A model generated the notes under the pieces. That model was not told where the DNA came from. It was given only the letters and a program-made list of their open reading frames with translations, and did not search any database. The position numbers were made by a program, and so were the translations under genes. Below, piece after piece: positions 45,218 to 56,228 of a stretch of 64,000 bases of DNA; the first letter of the stretch is position 1; each line of letters starts with the position of its first letter. Location: the NCBI RefSeq assembly GCF_965363235.1, contig NC_134851.1, positions 49,418,833-49,482,832 on the forward strand, in the 5' to 3' direction. The stretch is from Mytilus galloprovincialis. Its lineage: Eukaryota > Mollusca > Bivalvia > Mytilida > Mytilidae.

Positions 45218-48200
45218 AAATTATAGATCCAGATCAGATTTAGAAAGCAGTCAATATTAATCTTATGCATTATATATTATATACTGTATTTCATTGAATG
45301 TATGACCCTGTTTCAGTTTTAGCGTATACAAAGATAAGAGTGTATGTAGACAATCCCTCTACATTAAATATACATATCAAGATGACGTTAATGACAACAA
45401 ATCCGACACTACAAACCTTATCTTACTTTTATATTGCATTAAAAGATGCCAGAAAAAATCTTTTATCCTACATTACGATCCTTGATGTCAGTATGACTTA
45501 TGGAATACGACACTAATTGTGATATGATACCCTGTCTAGATGATACCCTATTTAATGATGTTTTCCTTATCATTGTTTATGTAATTTCCTTTTTTTACAT
45601 GAATTTGAGAATGTTAGTCATTTATTATATATACTTATATGGGTATCCGTTTTGTGACATTTGGTGATCAAATAAAGCTGGTAAGTCAAGGAAGTACGTA
45701 CATCTATTTGATTTTATTTGAAAGTCGTTTGAGAGGGGGTTGAGACTCAATAATGGCCATGAAATGCATATCAAAAATTTGACGGACCTGAATGTGATGA
45801 CCAAATAAAACTAACGACCCTGACAACTGTGTCTTTCCAATTTTGCCGATGTTGTTGCATAAATCTATGTTATTCTGTCCTTAAGTGAAACAGCTAAACG
45901 TTTGAAAAACAGTAGATTGTCGTCTGCTTCATATGGAATTAAATATTTTATCATTTCTTTGGATATTATTGGATACAATATTGCCCTAGCAAACGTATAA
46001 AATGTACACATTTGTACATATGCACACATTTCTTGCAATCAATGACAATCTGATGGCTAAATGTTGTCTCAAAGTTAAGAGCAAAATTCCCTCTCAAAAT
46101 CCAACTGATAACATGGCTTCAGCGTTATAACGTCACAGAAGGCGTCAAAGCAAGAAAATAAGTAAAAATAGCCTTTCAGGACGTCATCTTTATTTGGACT
46201 ACTTTATTGCCGATTTGTCTTTGATCCTAATGTCTTGGTTTGTTTTTTTTTTTTTTTTTTTTTTTGTTATAAGATTCTGTCAAATATTTCATTTGCCAGC
46301 TGATAACATTCTCCATTATCTGTGTTTGGAACTCATTCCATGCATATGCATTTTGTTAATCTTAATGTGCATACTTTTAGAAGATCTACTAGTTTTGACA
46401 ATCAGGCCACTTGTCATTCTAAATTTGTAAAATTATTTTGTAGATTGAAAGTTCTTTAGTAATATACTTTAAGTATATATATTGTTAATTCATTGTTATG
46501 ATAAAATACATATGGGACATCAAACCAATCGTTTAACATATCGTGGGCACATACCTACGTTCGTATCACTTGAATCATTGTATTACCGGTATATCTCACT
46601 TCTCATAAAGAATATTCGTATCCGTATTCAGTCCGGTGTTTAATATAAGAAATAACGTTGTATTATAGTTCAGAGCTTGACAGATTAAATCCAAATGTAA
46701 TTGATAACCCTTTATAAATAATGTGATATGATATGTTTCAGATCTTGTTTCGAAAGAAACATTGACATTTTTTTGTGAAACTTCATAACTGATACTGCAA
46801 TTCTCACTTAAAGAAACAACGATTGAGATTTATGTTAAGTAAATATTAAATTTATTGGCAACGGGGGTATACTTACGTTTTAAGTAAAGCTTATTATTGT
46901 ATTTTACTGCGACTTTAACACCCAAGAGTGTTATAAAGAACCAAAAGATAAAAAGGCTTAAATCTGAATAGAAAACTTAATAATTATTAATCGATGCATG
47001 GTTACATCTTCTGACATCAGACTCGGACTTCCTTGAACTGAATTTTAATGTGCGTATTGTTATGCGTTTACTTTTCAGCATTAGCTAGAGGTGTGGGGGG
47101 AGGGTTGAGATCTCACAAACATGTTTAACCCCGTCGCATTTTTGCGCCTTTCCCAAATCAGGAGCCTCTGGCCTTTGCTAGTCTTGTATTATTTTAACTT
47201 TTAGTTTCTTGTGTATAATTTGGAGTTTAGTATGGCGTTCATTATCACTGAACCAGTATACAATTGTTTAGGGGCCAGCTGAAGGACGCCTCCGGATGCG
47301 GGAATTTCTCGTTGCATTGAAGACCTGTTGGTGACCTTCTGCTGTTGTCTGCTCTATGGTCGGGTTGTTGTCTCTTTGGCACATTCCCCATTTCCATTCT
47401 CAATTTTATGGATACGATATACGGTGTATCTCTATACAACGCACAAACATTTATTGAGGTTCTTTATTTTGTTAGTGTTTTGGATAGTCTGTAGATCTGT
47501 TTCAATTATTTCATCTCTTCGTACTTTATCTCGGCAGTAAACACGAAGGAGAAAGTCGTGATCGCCCTAAGGTTTGGCGATATACAAACTACAGCTGTGT
47601 TATACGATTGAAAAAATCTAAAATTTTGTTGCAATAAAAAGGCGGATACTGTCATTTTCTAAATACAAAATGCATCTTACGTAATTGTATTTGAATTTGA
47701 GGAATATAGTACTTAATGAATTCAAAACATTTTGTTTTTTGTTGTAAAATCTAAAGTACAAATATGTGTTTTTGTCAAATTAGGTTCCAGGTGCATATTT
47801 GATTGATATTTCATTACGTTTCCAGGTATCAATTTTAACTGTTTTTGATAAAGATAACCCATACAAGCTGTTCAAATGCACAAATCACAACATTCCAGAT
47901 AAATAAATAACTTATTACAATCAACGTTCGTTGCGGGTTTTGTTTGTTTGTTCGGTTTTTTTTTTGTTTGTTTGTTTATTCGTTTGTTTCTGGGTTTATT
48001 ACTTTTATAGATAAGCATATGAACATATATGTATATGTTATTCCAATTAATTTACCAAATCAACTTTGCCTTAATCTATATTAGCAGGATATAACTGTCA
48101 TAACGGTGTTTGGCGTTCAATATATATTTTTGTAGCTTTTTAATCCATGGTAATGATGTTTCTTGCTAATGAGAGGATGTTCACATCCGTGTATAAGTGC

Positions 48201-48709
48201 GTCGTCATTTCTTCTGGCTATAATAATGGGTAAACTCGTGTACAGGTGTCTAAAGCCAAAGTGCAATCTTCCGTTTTATATATACATGTTTTATAAATAA
48301 TGTTTAATTACTTCGATTTTTAACGTTCGCTTGTATTATTACTGGAGCACTAGATAAATGTAGGTCGTCTGTAATGCGGGGTTTACACATTGCCGATTAT
48401 TGCTCCCGTTTGAGATCAGACAGCGATACGACACGGAAAATGAAAAAAAAATTATCTGGAATGTCCTACCATTGTCTGAACGCAGTCGTTTAAGTTCATA
48501 ACAGATTCCTACGGGTCGGGAAGGTTCCGAATAGTTCGGCGAAGCACCCCGACAGTTAGGTGCGTCCCGTAACATTCGGAGAAACTCAGCCGATTTTGTC
48601 TAGTCGGATAACAATCGTGCCTATGTCGTGACAGATTCTGCTTTATCGGATCAAAATCCTAACAATGTTCTGTGTATTCTGAGCGGTGTCCTGTGGAACA
48701 GGAATGATC
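45218..48709 (+). repeat. Tandem segmental duplication, copy B (3.5 kb)
   Basis: Second copy of 41405-45217. After ...AGGAATGATC at 48709 it continues into sequence (TGGAGACATTTTTC) that is not in copy A, locating the breakpoint inside the TIR element at 48378-49350. Copy B therefore looks like the original right edge, and the junction at 45217/45218 is the new joint. Confidence 0.9.
47002..47404 (+). mobile_element. 5'-truncated retroelement 3' end inserted in copy B
   Basis: About 400 bp closely match 60821-61228, downstream of the RT gene: ACATCTTCTGACATCAGACT, AACATGTTTAACCCC, AGCCTCTGGCCTTTG, GGGGCCAGCTGAAGGACGCC, and the terminus CCATTTCCATTCTCAATTTT. Copy A reads GATGCATGCATACGATAC at this site. 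Copy B reads GATGCATG, then the insert, then ATGGATACGATA, so the target was ATG or a slightly longer string. The insertion post-dates the duplication, or was lost cleanly from A. Confidence 0.85.
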
Positions 48710-49350
48710 TGGAGACATTTTTCATTGCTGTTTTTTCTGTCGATTGAATCCAGATTGCATCCAGATCTTGTCGATTGCGAACCGTTTTTGACGAAACCGT
48801 TCCGGAACAGTCCCGTTATAAATACGAAAATTGTCAATGATACCCACGTCAGAATCTCGAAAATTACAGAAAGTAATACGACTTAGACCAGACATAGGCG
48901 TTTGCAATGCGATATAGCGGACCGTGATAGGATTACATTCTGACAGTACCTGCTCATTCCGATTATGCCGACAGTTTTCGAACGGATAACATACGTCAGC
49001 GTCGGTTCCCTGTCTGGTCACTGTCTGATCTCTGTCTGATTACATTCGGTAGAATCGGGACGCAGTCGTAACAAACTCGGTCGAATTTTACCTGGCGAAA
49101 GATACAAATTGGTTTAGAAGTGGATTGAGAACGGGACTATCGGGATAATTTCGTTTGGAATCGGTTGAATGTCGACGCTTCCTGAACATTAACTGATTAT
49201 TGTCATGATTAAATTATTCGTTTTACAAATTTTAATTAAAGTTTGAATTTCCATCCACGATTCACAGGATCTTGATCAGACTTTTGACAAATTTTAATCG
49301 GGAAAAGGTCCTGTCAGGTACGGCAGTAAAAATTGTGAATGTGTGATCCC
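48378..49350. mobile_element. 973-bp TIR element, complete copy
   Basis: The left end, GGGTTTACACATTGCCGATT, and the reverse complement of the right end, GGGATCACACATTCACAATT, match as imperfect inverted repeats of about 30 bp, both continuing to (A/T)TTGCTCCCG- or TACTGCCG-like ends. It is less AT-rich than its surroundings and full of short CTGTCTGATC, CAGTCGT and CGGATAAC motifs. The minus-strand open frames inside (up to 99 aa at 48722-49021) have no recognised domain. Probably non-autonomous. Confidence 0.65.
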
Positions 49351-49504
49351 AGCTTAAAACGGAATAAATCTTTAAAACAAATGTAGTGCGTTAGAGGCAA
49401 TTTTTTGGAATAACCATTTCCAACCGCTATCTTTACCACTTTTCATGTAATGATGACATGTAAAATATTTTGCAAATAATAATATTTAATAGTTATCAAA
49501 AGGT

Positions 49505-49700
49505 ACCAGGATTATAGTTTAGTACGCCAGACGCGCGTTTCGTCTACATAAGACTCATCAGTGACGCTCATATCAAAATAGTTATAAAGCCAAACAAATA
49601 CAAAGTTGAAGAGCATTGAGGATCCAAAATTCCAAAAAGTTGTGCCAAATACGGCTAAGGTAATCTATGCCTGGGATAAGAAAATCCTTAGTTTTTCAAA
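49505..49700 (+). repeat. Diverged single unit of the 365-bp satellite
   Basis: TACGCCAGACGCGCGTTTCG, TCATCAGTGACGCTC, GAAGAGCATTGAGGATCC and GCTAAGGTAATCTATGCCTG follow the array order. It shows the satellite is a tandemly amplified form of a dispersed repeat. The 61-codon open frame at 49606-49791 is not a gene. Confidence 0.85.
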
Positions 49701-50795
49701 AAGTTCAAAGTTTTGTATACAGGAAATTTATAAAAATGACCACATTATTGATTCGATGACCTGCATTTGTTACATCCATCCTTGTTCTTAGGTCTATTTG
49801 CCAGTTCTTGTACGATTGACAATTAAACAGAATTTCCTTATTTTCATTTTAGGATTGATATGTTGGTTACGACGATTAACTTAATGTTTTTATCACTAAA
49901 AGTGATGATTTATTAGCACATATATTAAATATTAATCTTTTCCAATACTAAAATTAGCACAAATTCCGTACTTCTTTATTTCTTGAGAAATCAGTTGTTA
50001 TTTTATGTCTCAATATGTCGCTGATCAAAGCGCTGGCACTTTAATAATTATGTAACATGTATTTCTATTAGCTGCGAATGCTTATTTGAAACATTCAAGC
50101 CTCATAAAGTCAATGACACCAGTTGTGTTAATGCTTTCAATTACTGTCCCTTTTATGCAGTCAATTAATAACGCCATATCGTATTTATACTTTTGATTTG
50201 AATACAGCACAACTCTTTATTAAAGTGAAATTGAATTCAAACGAAAAATTAAATCTAAGTAGAAAATAAACATGTTGATACAATCCATCCCCTTTTACGT
50301 CAGTTAATTGAAAAATGAAACTATTACATATGCCAGTTGCATATTAGAAACTCAACTATATCATAGATTTAATTCTGAAAGGAATCACACATAAGAGAAC
50401 ATATCATAACTAGTGTGCACAAACAGGTTAGTTATTATGCTATCTTTTTAATTTTATCTTTTTATTGCAAATACTGATTTTGTGTGCTACTAAATTTGTT
50501 TTTACAACATTAAGGAAATAATTTGAAACTAATGAATTTTAATTGTATCTCCATTATTTAACGGTATGATTCCTTGACTTACTTTGGATTGAATGTGTTC
50601 TCGTTTTTTGACAAGCTTTTTGTGCTTTAAGTGTTATATTATCATAAGATTTTACCTCCCCTTATCAAAAAGGCATTGTTAATCGTTATACTAGTAACCA
50701 ACCTGTGCTGGGAAATTGGTACCGTTTATGTTGTTTTATTAGCCTATACGTCTGTGAACAGTGTTTACTGAAACCAGAATTTCTTATGACATAAA
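49701..50795. other. AT-rich sequence without recognised genes
   Basis: Nothing recognised. Confidence 0.5.
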
Positions 50796-50990
50796 TTTGA
50801 GAATGGAAATGGAGAATGTGCCAAAGAGACAACAACCCGACCATAGAGCAGACAACAGCAGAAGGTCACCAACGGGTCTTCAATGCAAAGAGAAATTCTC
50901 GCACCCGGAGGCGTCCTTCGGCTGGCCCCTAAACAAATATATACTGGTTCTGTGATAATGAACATCATACTAAACTCCAAATTGTATTAT
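50796..50990 (-). mobile_element. 5'-truncated retroelement 3' end, reverse orientation
   Basis: On the minus strand this matches the last 195 bp or so of 60821-61228 and ends in the same CCATTTCCATTCTCAAATTT terminus. AGGACGCCTCCGGGTGCG (in reverse) and GACAACAACCCGACCATAG are landmarks. Open frames across it are by-products. Confidence 0.85.
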
Positions 50991-51179
50991 TGTTTAGTAT
51001 ATTACTTTTTTATATGGTTCGCGATGTGTCAACCTTTGAATATAGTGGCTTCCATTCTGTTATAATATTATCATAACAGAGAAAACATGCCTTCACTAAA
51101 TTATATTTAAATAACAACACGAACACTTTTCTTTCATTGACATTATTTGTAAATAAGTTCTACGTTAACTTATTCAACA

Positions 51180-51520
51180 CTGCAAGTTACATCAACACTG
51201 AGTCGATACCTCTGCTGGTGGACTATCGGTTCCCGAGGGTATAATCAGCTCAGTAGTCAATACTACAGTACTGACATAATTTAACATTTTTTTCTAAAAT
51301 TGTCTGTTTATAAATTATAAATTATTAAGAAACTAAGGTTTCAACTCCCTCAGGCAAAGTTAACTAAAAATGAATTTGGCTATCAATTATAGGTATTTTT
51401 GTCATATATCTCTTCAACGGTTTCGGTACTTTTACATCCTCGGATTTCAAATGTTTGGCTTTGAGTGTTCCTGATGAAGGTAAATCCAGAAACGCGCTTC
51501 GGACGCATTGAAAGTATGAA
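51180..51520 (-). repeat. Diverged reverse relative of the 365-bp satellite
   Basis: GAGTCGATACCTCTGCTGG, CCCGAGGGTATAATCAGCTC, CAGTACTGACAT and, further on, TCCTGATGAAGGTAAATCCA plus GAAACGCGCTTCGGACGC give the same order of landmarks (hairpin, GGGGAA box, core) in reverse, with heavy divergence. A second piece with the core only is at about 53505-53545. Confidence 0.6.
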
Positions 51521-52108
51521 ACGTGTCGTTTTCATTTTTTTTTTTTTTTTTATATATAAATAACACTCTTTTAGGGAAATATGTAAAATGATGATCGCCA
51601 AAACTGTATTAAGTCACATAACAAAATCCTGAACGCCATAGAAAATTCAATTCGAGAATGTTATTATTCAACGGTTTAATCAAAGGCTCAACGATGTCAA
51701 ACGAATGGAAAACAAATGTGATATTCCTGAACTGTTACAGACATTTTCTTTATAGAACATAGTGGATATACTCTGGTTTGATTGCTAGCTTAACCTCTCA
51801 CCTGAATGCCAGTTGCATTGAACTCTATTTTATGAACAATTCAAGTTTTGATCAATTTTAAAATTGTGTCAACCAATCTAAACTGAAGAAACAACGGTAT
51901 ATAACGTTGATGTTATTATAATTGGTGTCAAACAATGTCCGAGTAGTTCCATTATAAAATATCAAGTAATTATACAATGTTTATATTGAACGTTAAGTTT
52001 TTCACGTAGCTTAATCTGAATCTGTACTATCTTGGTCTTTCAATAGAATTCTAGAAACAATCTTTGTCAGCTTTTGGATTCAAATTATCAAATGAAACAT
52101 TACTATTT

Positions 52109-52255
52109 AAGGAATGACTGTAATATTTTTTCTGTTTATGAAGAAATAACATAAAAAATTTGGTGCACACACGCGCTTAGCGGGTTTTTTAACAGTGTGC
52201 ACCACATTTTTTAGGATATTTCGAATAGACAGAAAAAATATTACAGTCATTTCTT
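52109..52255. repeat. Large palindrome (61-bp arms, 24-nt loop)
   Basis: Left arm 52109-52170 and right arm 52195-52255 are imperfect reverse complements. Outer parts such as GACTGTAATATTTTTTCTGT and inner TGGTGCACAC match exactly. The loop, near 52171-52194, contains CGCGCTTAGCGGG. It is likely a foldback MITE or the paired ends of a deleted element. Confidence 0.9.
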
Positions 52256-54045
52256 ATAATTTAATTCTAAATTCCATTTTAAACCGTAGAAAACCATGAA
52301 AAAACGTTGATGACATCACGGTCACATAACTAAATTATGTCTATGGGCTCATAACAAAATAACGTCAGCCAATCAGACGACGCGTTATATCCAAAATTAA
52401 ATCATTCTGATTTGTATCGTCTCTAGCACAATATAGTCGGTCAGTATTCGTTATATTTTTTGAATTGTACAGCCTTGATATAGATTAACTTTTGTGTGAC
52501 TATATCGCAAATTAGTATTGAATTTACCATAGATCTTAATACTCATACTCTTAAGAAAACATAAGGGAACACATGTGTCGGTGGTATCTATCAAAATGCC
52601 ACACATTTAATCAAATGCTTTTCATTTATAAATTGAACAGTATAGTTATTTATAACAAACATGATTCATGGTTAAGCAAACTAGACTTAAAGGCGAAATG
52701 TACGTAATTAAACTACTCAATGGATTTTTTTTTTTAAATTTCACATATGAATTCTGCTTGTAAAATTACACCAGAAAATAAAATTAAAAAAAGGGGTAAC
52801 CTTTTTCGTTTTTGAGATACGAGCCGTTGAAATTAATAGCATGATACGCCAAAAATACAAAGGATATATAGGGGAAAATCATCAAAATTAGCAGATATTT
52901 TTACATTATCAAAATTTTCTATTTTGTTGATCAACAGATTTTTTTTTTTTAAATTGATATATGATTCAAAAATGACAGACGAATCCATCGGTGCAAAAAA
53001 AAAAGTCCTGAGCAACCGTGCTAGTTTTTACGCTACTCCTTGATGAAGTTTGATTTTTTTTTGCCGGAACATTGAAATTAATCGGCGACGTCATTGTCTA
53101 CAGTAACGTCGCCCCAACTTCTTCGTCGTAACTCTATTATACCGTACAATGTCTTAGCAATGTTGTGCATGTGAATCATAAATCTTCCTTTGTATTACAA
53201 ATGATCTAGCGTTGTAAATTGATAAGAAAATAAACTAACTAATTTTAAAGAATATTTCTGTCTCAAAAAAATTGCAAGTTTGTAATCAAATTTACCGCAA
53301 ATGAAAGAAAGTTATCGTAGATTTTATTCTTTTCTATATAAGAGTGGTTTCCATACCTTTTTTAAATGCATGCATGGATCGTATTTTTTTTATGAATCAA
53401 ATATCGAGTTTAAATTTGTCCCGGTTAACAAAGTGTTGTCAGAATGAATCAATCGGTTTCAATATTAGGATCAAATGTTCGGCCTTTCATGTTCTATATC
53501 AAGCTTAATCCAGAAAAGCGCTTCGGACGCTTAAAATTTGAAACGTGTTGATTTCATTTAATCTTCAGAATTTTTTAGGCCGTAATGCGGTTAAAAAGAA
53601 GGACTCCCTAATACCTTTTAACAAAATAGAAAAGAGTAGTTGGTATAACTTCCTGTCGCAAATATTTCATACATATTCAAGATGAAAACATACACCTAAT
53701 CGACTTACTTGGTGCAATTACGACAGGACCATACCCAGTACTGTTATACAATAACATTGTGTATAGGGAAATGCTTAAGCAATGTATATAGTGTAATGAT
53801 TTTAATTAACTGGTGTAAAATAAATGATATAGAAGAAAAAACCAAAGGCAACCTTATGGGAATGTATCATGTTCGGTGCTTTAAAAATTAACCTAATGAA
53901 ATTTAATAAGAATTTACTCAGTGTAATGCACGGCGATTATTCATAATGTTTGCTACACGGGTTTACCTATAGCGTAGTGCCGTACGAATATTGTTTCTGA
54001 ATAATGCAAATGCATAGCTTCCCTATTTATATAAAATGAAAAAAA
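52256..54045. other. AT-rich sequence without recognised genes
   Basis: No gene recognised. A satellite-core fragment (CAGAAAAGCGCTTCGGACGC) lies near 53512. Homopolymer runs are frequent. Open frames of about 60 codons here are unsupported. Confidence 0.5.
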
Positions 54046-54049
54046 ATAA

Positions 54050-54220
54050 AGAGATGTGGTATGACTTCCAATGAGACAACTACCCGCCACTGATTAAATC
54101 AATTCGATGTAAGCAAACACTATAAACAACCATACTGTTTTCAACAATTGAAGGAAAAAAAATAATGTGTAGGCCACAAAAGACTCAGCTGACAAAATCC
54201 ACCGCCTTATATAAAAATAT
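54050..54220 (-). repeat. Retroelement-tail repeat, reverse orientation
   Basis: AGAGATGTGGTATGACTTCC and AATGAGACAACTACCC are the reversed tail terminus. CACAAAAGACTCAGCTGACA further on may be part of the same copy. Confidence 0.65.
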
Positions 54221-54372
54221 TTACAGAAAACTAATACCATGTTGTGAAGTAACATAATTAAACCAAAGTGAATTACATTCAGCTCTATGATTTCGCCTTG
54301 TTCATGATCATACAATAATTGAGAAGACTGTGGTCTTATCGAATATTTCTATTTTATTTATTTATTTTTTTT

Positions 54373-54388
54373 TGGGGGGGGGGGGGGT
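54373..54388. repeat. Poly-G tract
   Basis: A run of about 13 to 14 G after a T-rich stretch. A similar G14 tract is at about 42769-42782 in duplication copy A, where copy B has lost it. Confidence 0.9.
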
Positions 54389-54489
54389 TCAACATTGATA
54401 GTAAAAAAGAAATAGACGACAAAAACCGTTGAATATAAATGATATGAACTTTCCTGACCTCTTTTCTTCAACCGTAATAGAGGGAGGCG

Positions 54490-54670
54490 GAAAAGAGGGG
54501 TCCAGAACCCGAAATCCCGGGCTTATAAACCTGATATCCCGAGGTCCCGAATTTAAATAAATTTAAATCCCGACATCCCGAAATTCGGAAATAGAATTCC
54601 CGGATCCCAAAAGGGTCAATCCCGAAACCCTGAGTTTAAAACACCCGATCCCGGAGTCCCGATAAAGGTC
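54490..54670 (+). repeat. Cluster of CCCGA-type motifs
   Basis: ATCCCGA, GTCCCGA and close variants recur about a dozen times at spacings near 10-20 bp (for example AACCCGAAATCCCGGGC, ATCCCGAGGTCCCGAA, ATCCCGACATCCCGAAA). It is an island of higher GC in AT-rich DNA. Likely a degenerate short-period tandem repeat; its role is unknown. Confidence 0.8.
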
Positions 54671-56007
54671 CTATCCTCGTAATACTATACTCTATTCTCA
54701 TTCATAATCTTGAATTGAGACTTTTTACTTCAAAATTGCATTCTCTAATTTTGAATGATGCACACAGGCACAATGAAAGAAAACAGATTTCGTTTAATAT
54801 ATCTCTTCGAAATTTGAATTTGATAAAGAAGAAATCACATGTTATATTTTATCTTATATGTGTACTTTCAATTTCAATTTGGTTCTAAATTTAGATTGAG
54901 TATTCCCATAAATTGCGGACGGAATAGAAGACACCTGTTTATTTTCTGCACATGTAGAAAAAGTTAATAACTAGGAGTTGAATGCCATAGTGTTTACTTA
55001 TTCTAAGATAAATGTTAGAGTGAGACAACTTTTAAGTTGCTGAGTAATTTTTTGGGCCTTATTGTTTTCCGTCTTTGTTCTTCTGACTTGTAAGTGTTGC
55101 ACTAGTGATGAAATTATTCTCTTGGTATTGTCTTATTCCTTATATGAATATAAATCATGTCCTAAAATTTTCAATTGCACAAAATACGAACGTCTATTTA
55201 ATTCAACAAATAAATGCAGACGCTTTTTATCAATTATTTTTAACCTATTATAAAACTTTACGTTGAGTACTGTGTTTTTCGTTCAAAACTACGGCTTTTT
55301 AAAACGATATTGTTGGGTCAATTCAGGTTTCATTTTAATTTTAATTAATTTGATATCAATAGAAGTAAAATTGTAACATGTTTATTTGTTTATTTGTTGA
55401 TAATTTTCTTGTGATGTGTTTTTTTTCTTTCTGTTGATATCATAAACACGAAATGCCTTCTCTTACGCGTCTAAAACAACAACAAAAAAACAGTATTTTA
55501 ACAGCTGCACACAGAACAACGTACATAATGCTTTGATTTCTAATTGGAGTAATTCAGATAATTTCTATGAGGTTTTGAGACAGCACGGGTGTGCTTGTTG
55601 CATTCATGATGACCGCAAAAAGTAGTTTCTCTTTCGTGTGTCCTTTCTTGGAGTAAAGGAGATAACTTGCGTAACTAACGACAGACGTTTTTCATCCCGT
55701 ATTCCGCTAGAGGCTTGCAATTACGTACACTTCGCCTTAGACAAAATGAGTTTCAAAAAGTGTAAGTAATTTTTTAAAGTAAATTCCTTACAAGAAACCA
55801 ATAAACGTATTGTCTAGTAAACGTGAATGTTATCCCTTGCTTGTAAATTCCAAGTTTTCGAATATTTCCATTTCACATTTTGTAAGAATTATATTTTGTA
55901 TACCATGATTTTTTGCATGTATTTATAATACCTGTTGTATCATGTGTATATGATATGAACATTGGGAAATAAAATCCATCGATAGCACCACAATTGCACA
56001 ATGTATA
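54671..56007. other. Mostly AT-rich sequence, no confident gene
   Basis: Around 55570-55765 the DNA is less AT-rich and ends with AAAATGAGTTTCAAAAAGTG followed by TAAGTAATT. This could be a 5' exon (Met-Ser-Phe-Lys-Lys) with a GTAAGT donor, but nothing supports it beyond the splice-like motif. Otherwise nothing recognised. Confidence 0.4.
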
Positions 56008-56009
56008 TA

Positions 56010-56226
56010 CCGTATAGCGGGTTTTTTTCGCGGGGTGTGAATTTTCGCTTATTTTCTCGGATAAAACAAAATCGCCAAAATAAATTCCGCCCAATTAAAA
56101 GTGAAAATCCAAAGGTATTAATAAAATTTTTGAAATCGCCAACATGGTAAACCTCAAAATATTTCGTATACCTTATTCAATGGAAATCGCGAAATTTTAC
56201 AACCGCGAAAATAACCCGCTATACGG
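56010..56226. mobile_element. MITE with CCGTATAGCGGG ends
   Basis: The left end is CCGTATAGCGGGTTTTTTTC and the right end AATAACCCGCTATACGG, nearly perfect inverted repeats, continuing inward as TCGCGG / CCGCGA. TA flanks both sides (56008-56009 and 56227-56228). Length 217 bp, non-coding. A TA duplication would fit a Tc1/mariner-derived MITE, but the superfamily is not proven. Confidence 0.85.
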
Positions 56227-56228
56227 TA

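Noticed and set aside
48722-49021. 99-codon minus-strand open frame
   Set aside because: It lies wholly within the 973-bp TIR element and has no known motif.
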